Below, piece after piece: positions 10,271-17,269 of a stretch of 64,000 bases of DNA; position 1 is the stretch's first letter; each line of letters opens with the position of its first letter. The translations under genes and the position numbers were made by a program. Source of the DNA: Caulobacter mirabilis (GTDB lineage Bacteria; Pseudomonadota; Alphaproteobacteria; Caulobacterales; Caulobacteraceae); NCBI RefSeq assembly GCF_002749615.1, contig NZ_CP024201.1:3348001-3412000 (forward strand), read 5' to 3'. The notes beneath the pieces were generated by a model, which did not search any database, had not been told where the DNA came from, and saw only the letters and a program-made list of their open reading frames with translations.

Positions 10271-10334
10271 GAGCATGGGGGCATGCTCCGCGAAGCGGTG
10301 CGTGTCCCCGAGGTCGCGTCAGGGGACACGCACC
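10271..10334. repeat. Two inverted repeats between mraZ and rnpB
   Basis: GAGCATG (10271-10277) pairs with CATGCTC (10282-10288) around a GGGG loop. A 13-base perfect arm GGTGCGTGTCCCC (10297-10309) pairs with GGGGACACGCACC (10322-10334) around a 12-base loop. The second looks like a REP-type intergenic palindrome; it lies downstream of rnpB and may help end or process that transcript. No T tract follows on either strand. Confidence 0.6.
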
Positions 10335-10418
10335 CTGCGGGAGCCTGTCCCCGCCCCAGCCGCCGCGGCGGCTGTCGAACCCCGGGCGGCGCGGCGATGT
10401 CCCGGTCGGAGGCGAAGC

Positions 10419-10799
10419 GGATCAGACGGCCTGTAAGCCGGGTTCTGTTCGGGCCCGAAGGCCCGCGACGATCATTCCTCTGGACCGCCCATTGCTGGAC
10501 GGTTCTCGCGACCAACCCGGATTCCTCGGGCCGGAGACGGCCCTACCTCCGCAAGGGAGGCGCGGAATCCCTATTCGGTCTTGCTCCAGGCGGGGCTTGC
10601 CATGCCGTCCCTGTCACCAGGTCCGCGGTGGGCTCTTACCCCACCCTTTCACCCTTCCCGCCGCCGCGGCGGAGGAGGTTTGCTTTCTGTGGCGCTATCC
10701 CTCGGGTCACCCCGGGCGGGCGTTACCCGCCGCCTTGTCACCGTGGAGCCCGGACTTTCCTCGACGCCGAGGCGCCGCGACCGCCCGGCCGTCTGATCC
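10419..10799 (-). ncRNA. rnpB: RNase P RNA, bacterial type A
   Basis: Catalytic RNA that removes 5' leaders from tRNA precursors. Read on the minus strand the 5' part contains GAGGAAAGTCCGGGCTCCAC, the hallmark P4 region, and the 3' end contains the matching ACAGAACCCGGCTTACAGGC. The ends pair as helix P1: GGATCAGACGGCC (10419-10431) against GGCCGTCTGATCC (10787-10799). The length of about 380 bases fits alphaproteobacterial type A. Exact ends are estimated from P1. Confidence 0.95.
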
Positions 10800-10806
10800 G
10801 GGACGG

Positions 10807-10835
10807 GTTTTGATCGTTGGAGGGCGGAAGGTCAA
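10807..10835 (-). promoter_or_regulatory. Probable promoter of rnpB
   Basis: On the minus strand TTGACC (10835-10830) is followed 14 bases later by GATCAAAAC (10815-10807), and the rnpB 5' end follows about 8 bases downstream. The -35 matches the Caulobacter sigma-70 TTGAC element; the -10 is only a loose match to GCTANAWC. The location exactly before the RNA end is the main support. Confidence 0.5.
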
Positions 10836-10863
10836 TGCGTGGTTCGAGACGCTCGCCGAAGCT

Positions 10864-10909
10864 CGCTCCTCACCATGACGCATTCAGATGCTCGTCATCC
10901 GGAGGAGCG
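10864..10909. repeat. Inverted repeat downstream of ampD
   Basis: CGCTCCTC-ACC-ATGACG (10864-10880) and CGTCAT-CCG-GAGGAGCG (10893-10909) form arms matching at 14 of 17 positions around a 12-base loop. It lies between the ends or starts of ampD and rnpB. It resembles dispersed Caulobacteraceae intergenic repeats and could serve as a terminator-like hairpin for the minus-strand operon, though no T run follows. Confidence 0.45.
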
Positions 10910-10946
10910 ATCCCTCGGGGTCGCGCCTCGAAGGACGCTACACGCT

Positions 10947-11681
10947 TCAGTCCGCGGCCGCCCGCAGCACCGCCATCAGCGTCGCCCGCGTCTGACCGTC
11001 GGCGACGCCGTCCCAGCGGCTCTGGACCCAGTGCTGCTGGAAGGCGGCGACGATGTCCTTGGTCTTGGCGTCGAACTGGCCGGACGGGGCGCTGTCGTAA
11101 CCCAGCCGGGTCAGGCCGGCCTGCAGCGCGAACACCCCCACCCCCTCGTCGCCCTCCGCCAGGGCCTGGCCCGGCGCGGAGGCCGCCTCGGCCCAGACGC
11201 CGTGACCGGCTTCCGCCAGCCGCTTCCAGGGAAACAGCTCGCCCGGATCGACCTTGCGGCCCGGCGCGATGTCGGAGTGGCCCAGAATCCGATTGTCGTC
11301 GATCGTCCAGCGCGTGCGGATGTCGCCAACCAGGGCGATGACTGCGGCGATCTGGGCGTCCGGGAAGGCGCGGTAGCCGAACTCGTGGCCCGGATTGACG
11401 ATCTCGATCCCGATCGAGGCGTGGTTCAGCTGGTCCTCGCCGCGCCAGAACGACTGGCCGGCGTGCCAGGCCCGCCGTTCCTCGGGCACCAGCCGGAAGA
11501 TCCGCCCGTCCTCCTCGACCAGATAGTGGGACGACACCTTGCCCGGCCGGCTGTCGTCGCGCAGCCGCTCCAGCGCCGCCTCGCCGGTCTGCATGCCGGT
11601 GTAGTGCAGCACCAGCATGTCGGGGACCTTGTTGCGGGCGTCGAAGTTGGGCGACGGCGCTTCGATGAAGTCCAGGCTCAT
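10947..11681 (-). CDS. ampD: N-acetylmuramoyl-L-alanine amidase, AmpD type, with peptidoglycan-binding domain
   Basis: Zinc amidase of the Amidase_2 family that cleaves the MurNAc-L-Ala bond, as in cell-wall recycling. The 244-residue product has LVLHYTGM (first zinc histidine, H26), SSHYLVEEDGRIFRLV, the WHAGQSFWRGEDQLNHASIG segment with GIEIVNPG, and GHSDIAPGRKVDPG supplying the later His and Asp ligands. Residues from about 175 onward look like a PG_binding_1 domain (LQAGLTRLGYDSAPSGQFD). No signal peptide is seen, favouring the cytoplasmic AmpD role over the envelope AmiD role. The ATG overlaps the upstream transporter stop (ATGA). Confidence 0.88.
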   Translation of the reverse strand: MSLDFIEAPSPNFDARNKVPDMLVLHYTGMQTGEAALERLRDDSRPGKVSSHYLVEEDGRIFRLVPEERRAWHAGQSFWRGEDQLNHASIGIEIVNPGHEFGYRAFPDAQIAAVIALVGDIRTRWTIDDNRILGHSDIAPGRKVDPGELFPWKRLAEAGHGVWAEAASAPGQALAEGDEGVGVFALQAGLTRLGYDSAPSGQFDAKTKDIVAAFQQHWVQSRWDGVADGQTRATLMAVLRAAAD

Positions 11682-12571
11682 TGCGAACGGTTCCGGATCG
11701 CCATCAGCAGCGGCGCCACGTGATTGGGCCGCAGGGCGATGATCAGCACCCCTACTAGCGCGAGCGTCGCGCCGATGGCCATCCGTGCGTCGAAATGATC
11801 GTGGGTGATCAGGACGCCCATGGCGATGGTGGCCAGCGGCGTCATCAGGGTCAGGGGCGAGATCAGCGTCGCCTCGTACCGCTGGATCAGGCCGTAGTAG
11901 AAGGTGTGGGCCAGCACCGAGACGACCAGGGCCGAGAACGCCACCGCCCCGACGAACGGCCAGCCGGCGGCCAGAGCGAGCGGGATCTGATCCTGTTCGA
12001 TGAACGCGCTCACGGCTGCCAGCGGCCAGATCGAGGTGAAGCCGACCCAGGCCTGGAACTGCAGCGGCCGCACCCCGTCCATCTGCTTCATCATCACCGC
12101 GCCCAGCGAGCCGGCCAACGCGGCGGCCGCGACCAGCCACAGGCCGGACGACATCTCCAAGCCCGCGCCGTGCCACATCACCGTCATCGCCCCCGCCAGC
12201 GTCAGGGCGATGCCCAGGCCGCGCCGCCAGCGCACCCGCTCGCCCAGCATCAGCATCGACAGCACCGTGGTGATCGGCACGCCCAGCTGGGAGACGATGG
12301 CCGCCGCCGAGGGACTCGCCGTCTTCAGCCCGATGAACAGCAGCGCGAAGTTGCCCCCGCCCATCAGCAGCGCCACCAGGACCAGCCGCCAGGTCGGCCT
12401 GGGCGCCGGCAACAGCCACGGCAGGGTGCACAGCGCCACCAGCATGAACCGCACGGCCGCATAGAACAGCGGCGGCACGTCCCAATGGGCGACCACGATC
12501 TTGCTGACGATGTTGTTCGCGGCCCAGACGAGGCAGATCAGGACCAGGATCACGAAATCACGCAGGGCCAT
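11678..12571 (-). CDS. EamA/DMT-superfamily transporter
   Basis: The 297-residue protein has about ten hydrophobic segments in two internal halves, the layout of drug/metabolite transporters (EamA, RhaT type). The N-terminus ALRDFVILVLICLVWAANNI and PFYAAVRF-like segment (PLFYAAVRFML) are typical. The substrate cannot be read from sequence; exporters of amino acids or metabolites are common in this family. It is translationally coupled to ampD downstream and lies 40 bases after the DUF3052-like gene. Confidence 0.85.
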   Translation of the reverse strand: MALRDFVILVLICLVWAANNIVSKIVVAHWDVPPLFYAAVRFMLVALCTLPWLLPAPRPTWRLVLVALLMGGGNFALLFIGLKTASPSAAAIVSQLGVPITTVLSMLMLGERVRWRRGLGIALTLAGAMTVMWHGAGLEMSSGLWLVAAAALAGSLGAVMMKQMDGVRPLQFQAWVGFTSIWPLAAVSAFIEQDQIPLALAAGWPFVGAVAFSALVVSVLAHTFYYGLIQRYEATLISPLTLMTPLATIAMGVLITHDHFDARMAIGATLALVGVLIIALRPNHVAPLLMAIRNRSQ

Positions 12572-12611
12572 GCTCGACCCTTAGTCTGCTTTCGTGACGG
12601 ATGGCGAGGGA

Positions 12612-13211
12612 CTACGTACCGGTCTTTCGACGAACGAAGCGAAGCGCCGTCCGCGTGTCCGAAAAGCCGCAGACCTTGTTGTCGACCAGGCCGTGAAGGC
12701 GGGCCGCGGCCATGACCTCGACGTCCTTGACCTGGGCCGCCCTGCCCTTCAGCGACACGACCCACAACGCGCCGCGCTCAGCCAGCCGCGGGACCAGATC
12801 GCCGATCCGCGCCAGGGCCTCGGCGCCGTCGGCGCCGTAGACCAGGATATCCAGTTCGGTGAGCGTACTCGTCGGCGCGACCCGGCCGGCCAGTTCGACG
12901 GCGAAGTCGGGATCGTCGAGGTCGAGCACCGCGACGCGCTGGCCCGCCTTGATCCCCAGCTTGTCCAGCCGTCCAGGCGGGCGGAGGATGGCCTCGGCCC
13001 AGCGGCCCGCCTGCACCACACCGAGCTTGAAGCGGGACCCGTCGGCCAGGACCAGATCTTCGCCGTCGGTCGCCAGCCCAGCCAGGGCCGCGCCCTCGAA
13101 CACCCGCCGCGCGCGGCCGCGGAAAACCAGCTTCGGCGCCTCCCATCGCAGGCGGCCGGCGTCGTCGCCGTCGGCGAAGCGCGCGACCACGTCGTGCGCC
13201 TCCTTGCCCAT
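12612..13211 (-). CDS. DUF3052-like protein of unknown function
   Basis: A 199-residue soluble protein without signal peptide. The N-terminal half has short beta-rich segments (RLRWEAPKLVFRGRARRVFEG); the C-terminal half from about residue 80 (KLGIKAGQRVAVLDLDDPDF, then DILVYGADGAEAL and LWVVSLKGRA) ends in VDNKVCGFSDTRTALRFVRR, which resembles DUF3052 proteins whose C-termini read VDNKV..W.ALRFV. The role is unknown. It starts one base after the lipoprotein stop, so the two are probably co-translated. Confidence 0.7.
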   Translation of the reverse strand: MGKEAHDVVARFADGDDAGRLRWEAPKLVFRGRARRVFEGAALAGLATDGEDLVLADGSRFKLGVVQAGRWAEAILRPPGRLDKLGIKAGQRVAVLDLDDPDFAVELAGRVAPTSTLTELDILVYGADGAEALARIGDLVPRLAERGALWVVSLKGRAAQVKDVEVMAAARLHGLVDNKVCGFSDTRTALRFVRRKTGT

Positions 13212-13760
13212 CTAGACCTCGCCCGCCCGGTACAGGCCGCGGCAGATGTCGGCGAAGGCCCGGCGCATGCCCTCGGGCGGCGCCTCCAACGGACCAAGGG
13301 CCTGGGTTCCGTGGCTGATCGTCAGCGGCTTGCCGCTCTCGACGATGGCCAGCAGGCCGCCGGTGATCGGGCCGGTCGCCTGGACGCCCTTGGCCACGTC
13401 GGCCACGACCAGGCCCTGGACCTCGCCGCCGCCCTCGACGGCCAACCTGTTTCGCCCGGTCTCGCGCTTGAACGTCGGCGCCCAGATCATGAAGCCGTCG
13501 CCCTTGGCGCAGACCAGCCGCAGGTCGGCGCGGTCGACGTCGCCGCCGGGCAGGTGGACGATCTCGACGCTGTTCTGACCCCGACCGAAGGCCCAGTCGG
13601 AGTTGGTCTTGACCTTGGGCGCCTTGGCGGCGGCCGGCGCCTTGGGCGCGGGCCGCTCGGGCTCCGCCGCCGGCCGCAGGTCCGGCTTGCGCTCGCAGGC
13701 GACGAGGCCGCCCGCCAGGACGACCGCCGCCGCCACGGTCAGGACGGCCGCCTTACGCAC
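13212..13760 (-). CDS. Putative lipoprotein, hypothetical
   Basis: A 182-residue protein with an N-terminal signal of the lipoprotein kind: KK/R start, hydrophobic stretch and the lipobox LVAC with Cys22. A proline/alanine/lysine-rich linker (about residues 25-50) leads into a compact domain without recognised motifs. It overlaps the end of the enoyl-CoA hydratase gene by 8 bases and abuts the DUF3052-like gene. I do not recognise the family. Confidence 0.75.
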   Translation of the reverse strand: MRKAAVLTVAAAVVLAGGLVACERKPDLRPAAEPERPAPKAPAAAKAPKVKTNSDWAFGRGQNSVEIVHLPGGDVDRADLRLVCAKGDGFMIWAPTFKRETGRNRLAVEGGGEVQGLVVADVAKGVQATGPITGGLLAIVESGKPLTISHGTQALGPLEAPPEGMRRAFADICRGLYRAGEV

Positions 13761-14550
13761 CCTTGAACACCGCCGGGCGCTTCTCGAGCAGGGCGTCGAC
13801 GCCCTCCATATGGTCCTCGGTCAGGTGGCTGATCGCCTGGGCCGCGGCGCTCATCTCCATCAGGGTGTCGTAGCTGGTGGTCTGACCGTGCTTCAGCAGG
13901 CTCTTGCCCAGGCGCAGGGCGTGCGGCGGCTGCTGGGCGATCTTCTCGGCCATGGCCATGGCCTCGCCCATCAGCGTGTCGGCCGGCACGACCCGGCTGA
14001 CCAGGCCCCAGTCGCAGGCGGTCTGGGCGTCGACCACGTCGCCGGTGAACAGCAGCTCGGCCGCCCGGCTCATGCCGATGGTGCGCGGCAGCAGCCAGGC
14101 GCCGCCGTCGCCGGGGATCAGGCCCAGCTTCAGGAAGGTCACCCCGAACCGCGCGCTGTCGGCGGCGATGCGGATGTCGGTCATGCAGGCCACGTCGCAG
14201 CCCAGGCCGATCGCCGCCCCGTTGACCGCGGCGATCGACGGAACCTCCAGGCCGTAGATCGAGCGAACGATGCGGTGGATGTTGTTGCGGTAGCCGTCGC
14301 GCAGGTCGACGCCGTTGCCGGCGAAGGCCCCTTCCCGCGCCTTCATCGCCTTGACGTCGCCGCCGGCCGAGAAGGCCCGGCCCGCGCCGGTCAGCACCAC
14401 GCAGCGCACGTCGCGATCGGCGTTGATCGCCGCGCAGGCCTGCGCCACCTGGTCCCCGTCGCCGGGCGCGCCCAGGGCGTTCATCGAGTCCGGACGGTTG
14501 AGGGTCAGCACCGCCACATGGCCGTGCTTCTCGGTGGTGATCAGGGACAT
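13753..14550 (-). CDS. Enoyl-CoA hydratase/isomerase family protein
   Basis: Crotonase-fold CoA enzyme of 265 residues. The oxyanion hole regions are seen as AFSAGGDVKAM and AAVNGAAIGLGCDVA. Aligning by eye with rat enoyl-CoA hydratase, the position of Glu144 (FGQPEILLG) corresponds to FGVTFLKLG here, so that glutamate is absent, while the second glutamate (Glu164, in SRAAELLFTG) is kept. A single acidic residue suggests an isomerase or another crotonase reaction rather than classic hydration; this is inference. First gene of the minus-strand run to ampD. Confidence 0.88.
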   Translation of the reverse strand: MSLITTEKHGHVAVLTLNRPDSMNALGAPGDGDQVAQACAAINADRDVRCVVLTGAGRAFSAGGDVKAMKAREGAFAGNGVDLRDGYRNNIHRIVRSIYGLEVPSIAAVNGAAIGLGCDVACMTDIRIAADSARFGVTFLKLGLIPGDGGAWLLPRTIGMSRAAELLFTGDVVDAQTACDWGLVSRVVPADTLMGEAMAMAEKIAQQPPHALRLGKSLLKHGQTTSYDTLMEMSAAAQAISHLTEDHMEGVDALLEKRPAVFKGA

Positions 14551-15252
14551 GCCGGTTTCCTGCGCGCGTGTTGTCTTGTCGGCAGGTTCATAGCGGGGCC
14601 CAGCGGCCGACGGAACACCCTCCGCTCTTCACGCCGCGCGCTCGTCCGCGCCCTGACGACCCGCGGATCCGGCCTCGCGAGTGGTCGCCTCGAGTTTGCT
14701 GTGGAAAACGGCAGAACCCTGTTTTCTCACGCAGAATCCAAAAGAACACACAAAGCATCCACAGCCGCTCAACCGAGACGGCGGGAAGCATTCACATGTC
14801 GGGAATTCAGAGCGGTTGCTACATAGCCGGTCTCGTCGCACAGTCAACCCGTCGAGAGGAAACGCGGCGCTGGCGAGACGGGAAACCGGAAACGGGATTA
14901 CCGGAAGGCCAAGCGGGCGGGACGCTCCAGGACCCCAGGACCGGAGGGAGACCTTCGGAGACCAGCCCCGGCGCGGATGAGCAAAGACCTGGCGCAATCC
15001 AGGACCCTGGCGGATCCGAGACCTCCAGACCGCAAGTCCAGCAATGGGCTTGGGTAAGAGGGCGATGCGGCCGGGCGACCGGAAGCACCGTCCTCTTGCT
15101 CGTTGGGGGATGAGCCTGGGATGGCCCCGGGCCGAAGGGGTCGCTCGCGGCGGCCGCCGGACGCGCCGTCGTCTGTGCGCATACAAAAACCACGCTCATA
15201 AAGGCGATCGAGGCTTTATCCTCTAGTGGCTAGAGCATCTAGCCTGCGCCAC
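14551..15252. other. Long non-coding interval with hairpins; possible structured RNA
   Basis: About 700 bases between divergent genes contain no convincing coding region. CTGTGGA (14699-14705) pairs with TCCACAG (14758-14764), and inside it GAAAAC (14704-14709) with GTTTTC (14721-14726). TGTGGAAAA at 14700-14708 is the reverse of a DnaA-box-like TTTTCCACA. GCTACATA near 14817 resembles a Caulobacter -10 box. From about 14830 to 15170 the sequence is purine-rich with repeated AGGACC and CCGGAA words and many short self-complementary stretches. I tested it mentally against tmRNA, SRP RNA, cobalamin and TPP elements and found no match. Confidence 0.35.
15228..15244 (+). repeat. Perfect 7-base hairpin just before the TonB receptor start
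   Basis: GGCTAGA-GCA-TCTAGCC is a perfect inverted repeat with a three-base centre. It lies 9 bases before the preferred ATG at 15253 and directly after the alternative GTG at 15226. A second, weaker pair ATAAAG (15198-15203) and CTTTAT (15214-15219) precedes it. This could be a protein operator or an mRNA hairpin near the start region. Confidence 0.45.
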
Positions 15253-17253
15253 ATGCTGATTCTCCGCGCGCCTGGCCGATCCCGCCTCCCGCTCCTCCTC
15301 GCCGCGACCGCGCTCGTCTGGGGTTCCGCCGCGCAAGCGCAGGCTCAGGAGCATGACCACGGGCCGGCCGGCGAAGAGGTCGGCGAGGTCGAGGAGCTGA
15401 TCGTCCAGGCGACCCGCTCGGGTCGCCGGGTGCAGGACGAGCCGATCCGCGTCGAGATCATCAATCAGGAGGAGATCGAGGAGAAGGTCCTCATGTCTCC
15501 CGGCAACATCGCCATGATGGTCGCCGAGACCGGCGGCGTCCGCGTGCAGGTGACCTCGCCCGCCCTGGGCGCGGCCAGCATCCGCATGCAGGGCATGCGC
15601 GGCCGCTACACCCAGCTGCTCGCCGACGGACTGCCGCTGTACGGCGGCCAGGCGCTGGGCGTGCTCCAGATCCCGCCGTCGGACCTCGGCCAGGTCGAGG
15701 TCATCAAGGGCGCCGCCTCGGCCCTGTACGGTCCATCCGCTCTGGGCGGCGTGATCAACCTGGTCTCGCGGCGGCCCGACGCGGATCCCATGGCCGAGAT
15801 CCTCCTGAACGCGACCAGCCGGAACGGCCAGGACGCGACGGTCTACGCCGCCTCGCCGATCACGGGCGGCTGGAGCGGCTCGATCACCGGCGGCAAGCAT
15901 CGCCAGCTGCGCCAGGACCTCGACGACGACGGCTGGATCGACACCCCGGCCTACGACCGCTGGACGGTGCGGCCACGGCTATTTTGGGAGGGCGACGGCG
16001 GCGGCCGCGCCTACTTCACGATCGGGGGGATGCGGGAGGATCGCCAGGGCGGCACGGCGCCCGGCCGGACCACGCCGACCGGCGAGGCCTTCCCCCAGAC
16101 GCAGACCAGCCGCCGGCTGGACGCGGGCTTCACCTCCGAGACGCCGATCGAGGGCTGGGGCGTGCTGCAGCTGCGCGCCGCCGGCGTGACCCAGAAGCAC
16201 GGCCATCGCTACGGCGACACGGTCGAGGACGACCGCCACCGCACCCTCTTCGCGGAGGCCGCCCTGGCGGCGAACACCGACGCGACCTCCTGGCTGGTCG
16301 GCGCGGCGGTGCAGAACGACGCCTATCGCAGCAAGGCCTATCCGACCTTCGACTACAGCTTCGAGACGCCGGCCCTGTTCGCCCAGGTCGAGCATCGCCT
16401 GAACGACGACCTGACCGTCGCTGGAAGCGTCCGCTGGGACTCGCATAGCGACTACGGCTCGCATGTCAGCCCGCGGGTGTCGGTGCTTTACCGGCCCGGC
16501 CCCTGGACCGTCCGCGCCTCGGTCGGCCAGGGCTTCTACGCCCCGACGCCGTTCGTCGAGGAGATCGAGGCCGCCGGCCTGTCGCGGCTCGCTTCGCTAG
16601 GCCGCCTGAAGGCGGAGACCGCCGACACGGTGTCGCTCGAGGGCGGCTACGCCGCCGGCCCCTTCGAGGCCAACCTGACCCTCTTCGGCTCCCGGATCGA
16701 GAACGCCGTCCGGCTGGAGCCGATCGACCCCGGCGGCGTCGCCGAGGGCGTACGTCTGGTGAACCTCCAGGGCCCGACCGAGACGATCGGCGTCGAGGCC
16801 CTGGTGCGCTATCGCTGGAACGACGTCACGGTGACCGGCAGCTACGTCTATGTCGATGCGACCGAGCCCGGCCCGGGCGGCGCCGGCCGCCGCGACATCC
16901 CGGTCACGCCCCGGCACACGGCCGGCGTCGTCGCCATGTGGGAGCAGCACGACAAGGGCCGACTGGGGATCGAGGCCTACTACACCGGCGCCCAGGACCT
17001 GGAGGACAATCCCTACCGCTCCCGCGGCCGTCCCTACTTGGAGCTGGGAATGCTCGGCGAGATCGTGCTGGGCGACGTCCGGCTGTTCCTCAATCTCGAG
17101 AACCTGCTGAACGTGCGCCAGACCAAGTACGATCGCCTGGTCCTGCCGCGCCGGGGACCGGCGGGCGAATGGACGACGGACGCCTGGGCCCCCGCCGACG
17201 GCTTCGTCGTCAACGGCGGCGTGCGCATCCGCTTCGGCGGCGGCGACCACTAG
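15253..17253 (+). CDS. TonB-dependent outer membrane receptor
   Basis: Energised outer-membrane uptake channel. From the ATG at 15253 the product is 666 residues with a signal peptide ending near AAQAQAQ, an EELIVQATRSGRRVQDEPIR TonB-box region, a plug domain containing GVRVQVTSPALGAASIRMQG and VIKGAASALYGPSALGGVIN, and a barrel ending LNLENLLNVRQTKYDRL and VRIRFGGGDH. A GTG at 15226 would add nine residues, but a hairpin covers that region. The histidine-containing stretch EHDHG after the signal may hint at a metal ligand; this is speculative. Convergent with the next receptor gene. Confidence 0.9.
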   Translation: MLILRAPGRSRLPLLLAATALVWGSAAQAQAQEHDHGPAGEEVGEVEELIVQATRSGRRVQDEPIRVEIINQEEIEEKVLMSPGNIAMMVAETGGVRVQVTSPALGAASIRMQGMRGRYTQLLADGLPLYGGQALGVLQIPPSDLGQVEVIKGAASALYGPSALGGVINLVSRRPDADPMAEILLNATSRNGQDATVYAASPITGGWSGSITGGKHRQLRQDLDDDGWIDTPAYDRWTVRPRLFWEGDGGGRAYFTIGGMREDRQGGTAPGRTTPTGEAFPQTQTSRRLDAGFTSETPIEGWGVLQLRAAGVTQKHGHRYGDTVEDDRHRTLFAEAALAANTDATSWLVGAAVQNDAYRSKAYPTFDYSFETPALFAQVEHRLNDDLTVAGSVRWDSHSDYGSHVSPRVSVLYRPGPWTVRASVGQGFYAPTPFVEEIEAAGLSRLASLGRLKAETADTVSLEGGYAAGPFEANLTLFGSRIENAVRLEPIDPGGVAEGVRLVNLQGPTETIGVEALVRYRWNDVTVTGSYVYVDATEPGPGGAGRRDIPVTPRHTAGVVAMWEQHDKGRLGIEAYYTGAQDLEDNPYRSRGRPYLELGMLGEIVLGDVRLFLNLENLLNVRQTKYDRLVLPRRGPAGEWTTDAWAPADGFVVNGGVRIRFGGGDH

Positions 17254-17269
17254 GGCCGCCGCCCCGCCG

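Noticed and set aside
14800..15250. Cobalamin or TPP riboswitch before the TonB receptor
   Set aside because: I could not find the conserved cobalamin box core or the CTGAGA/TPP words.
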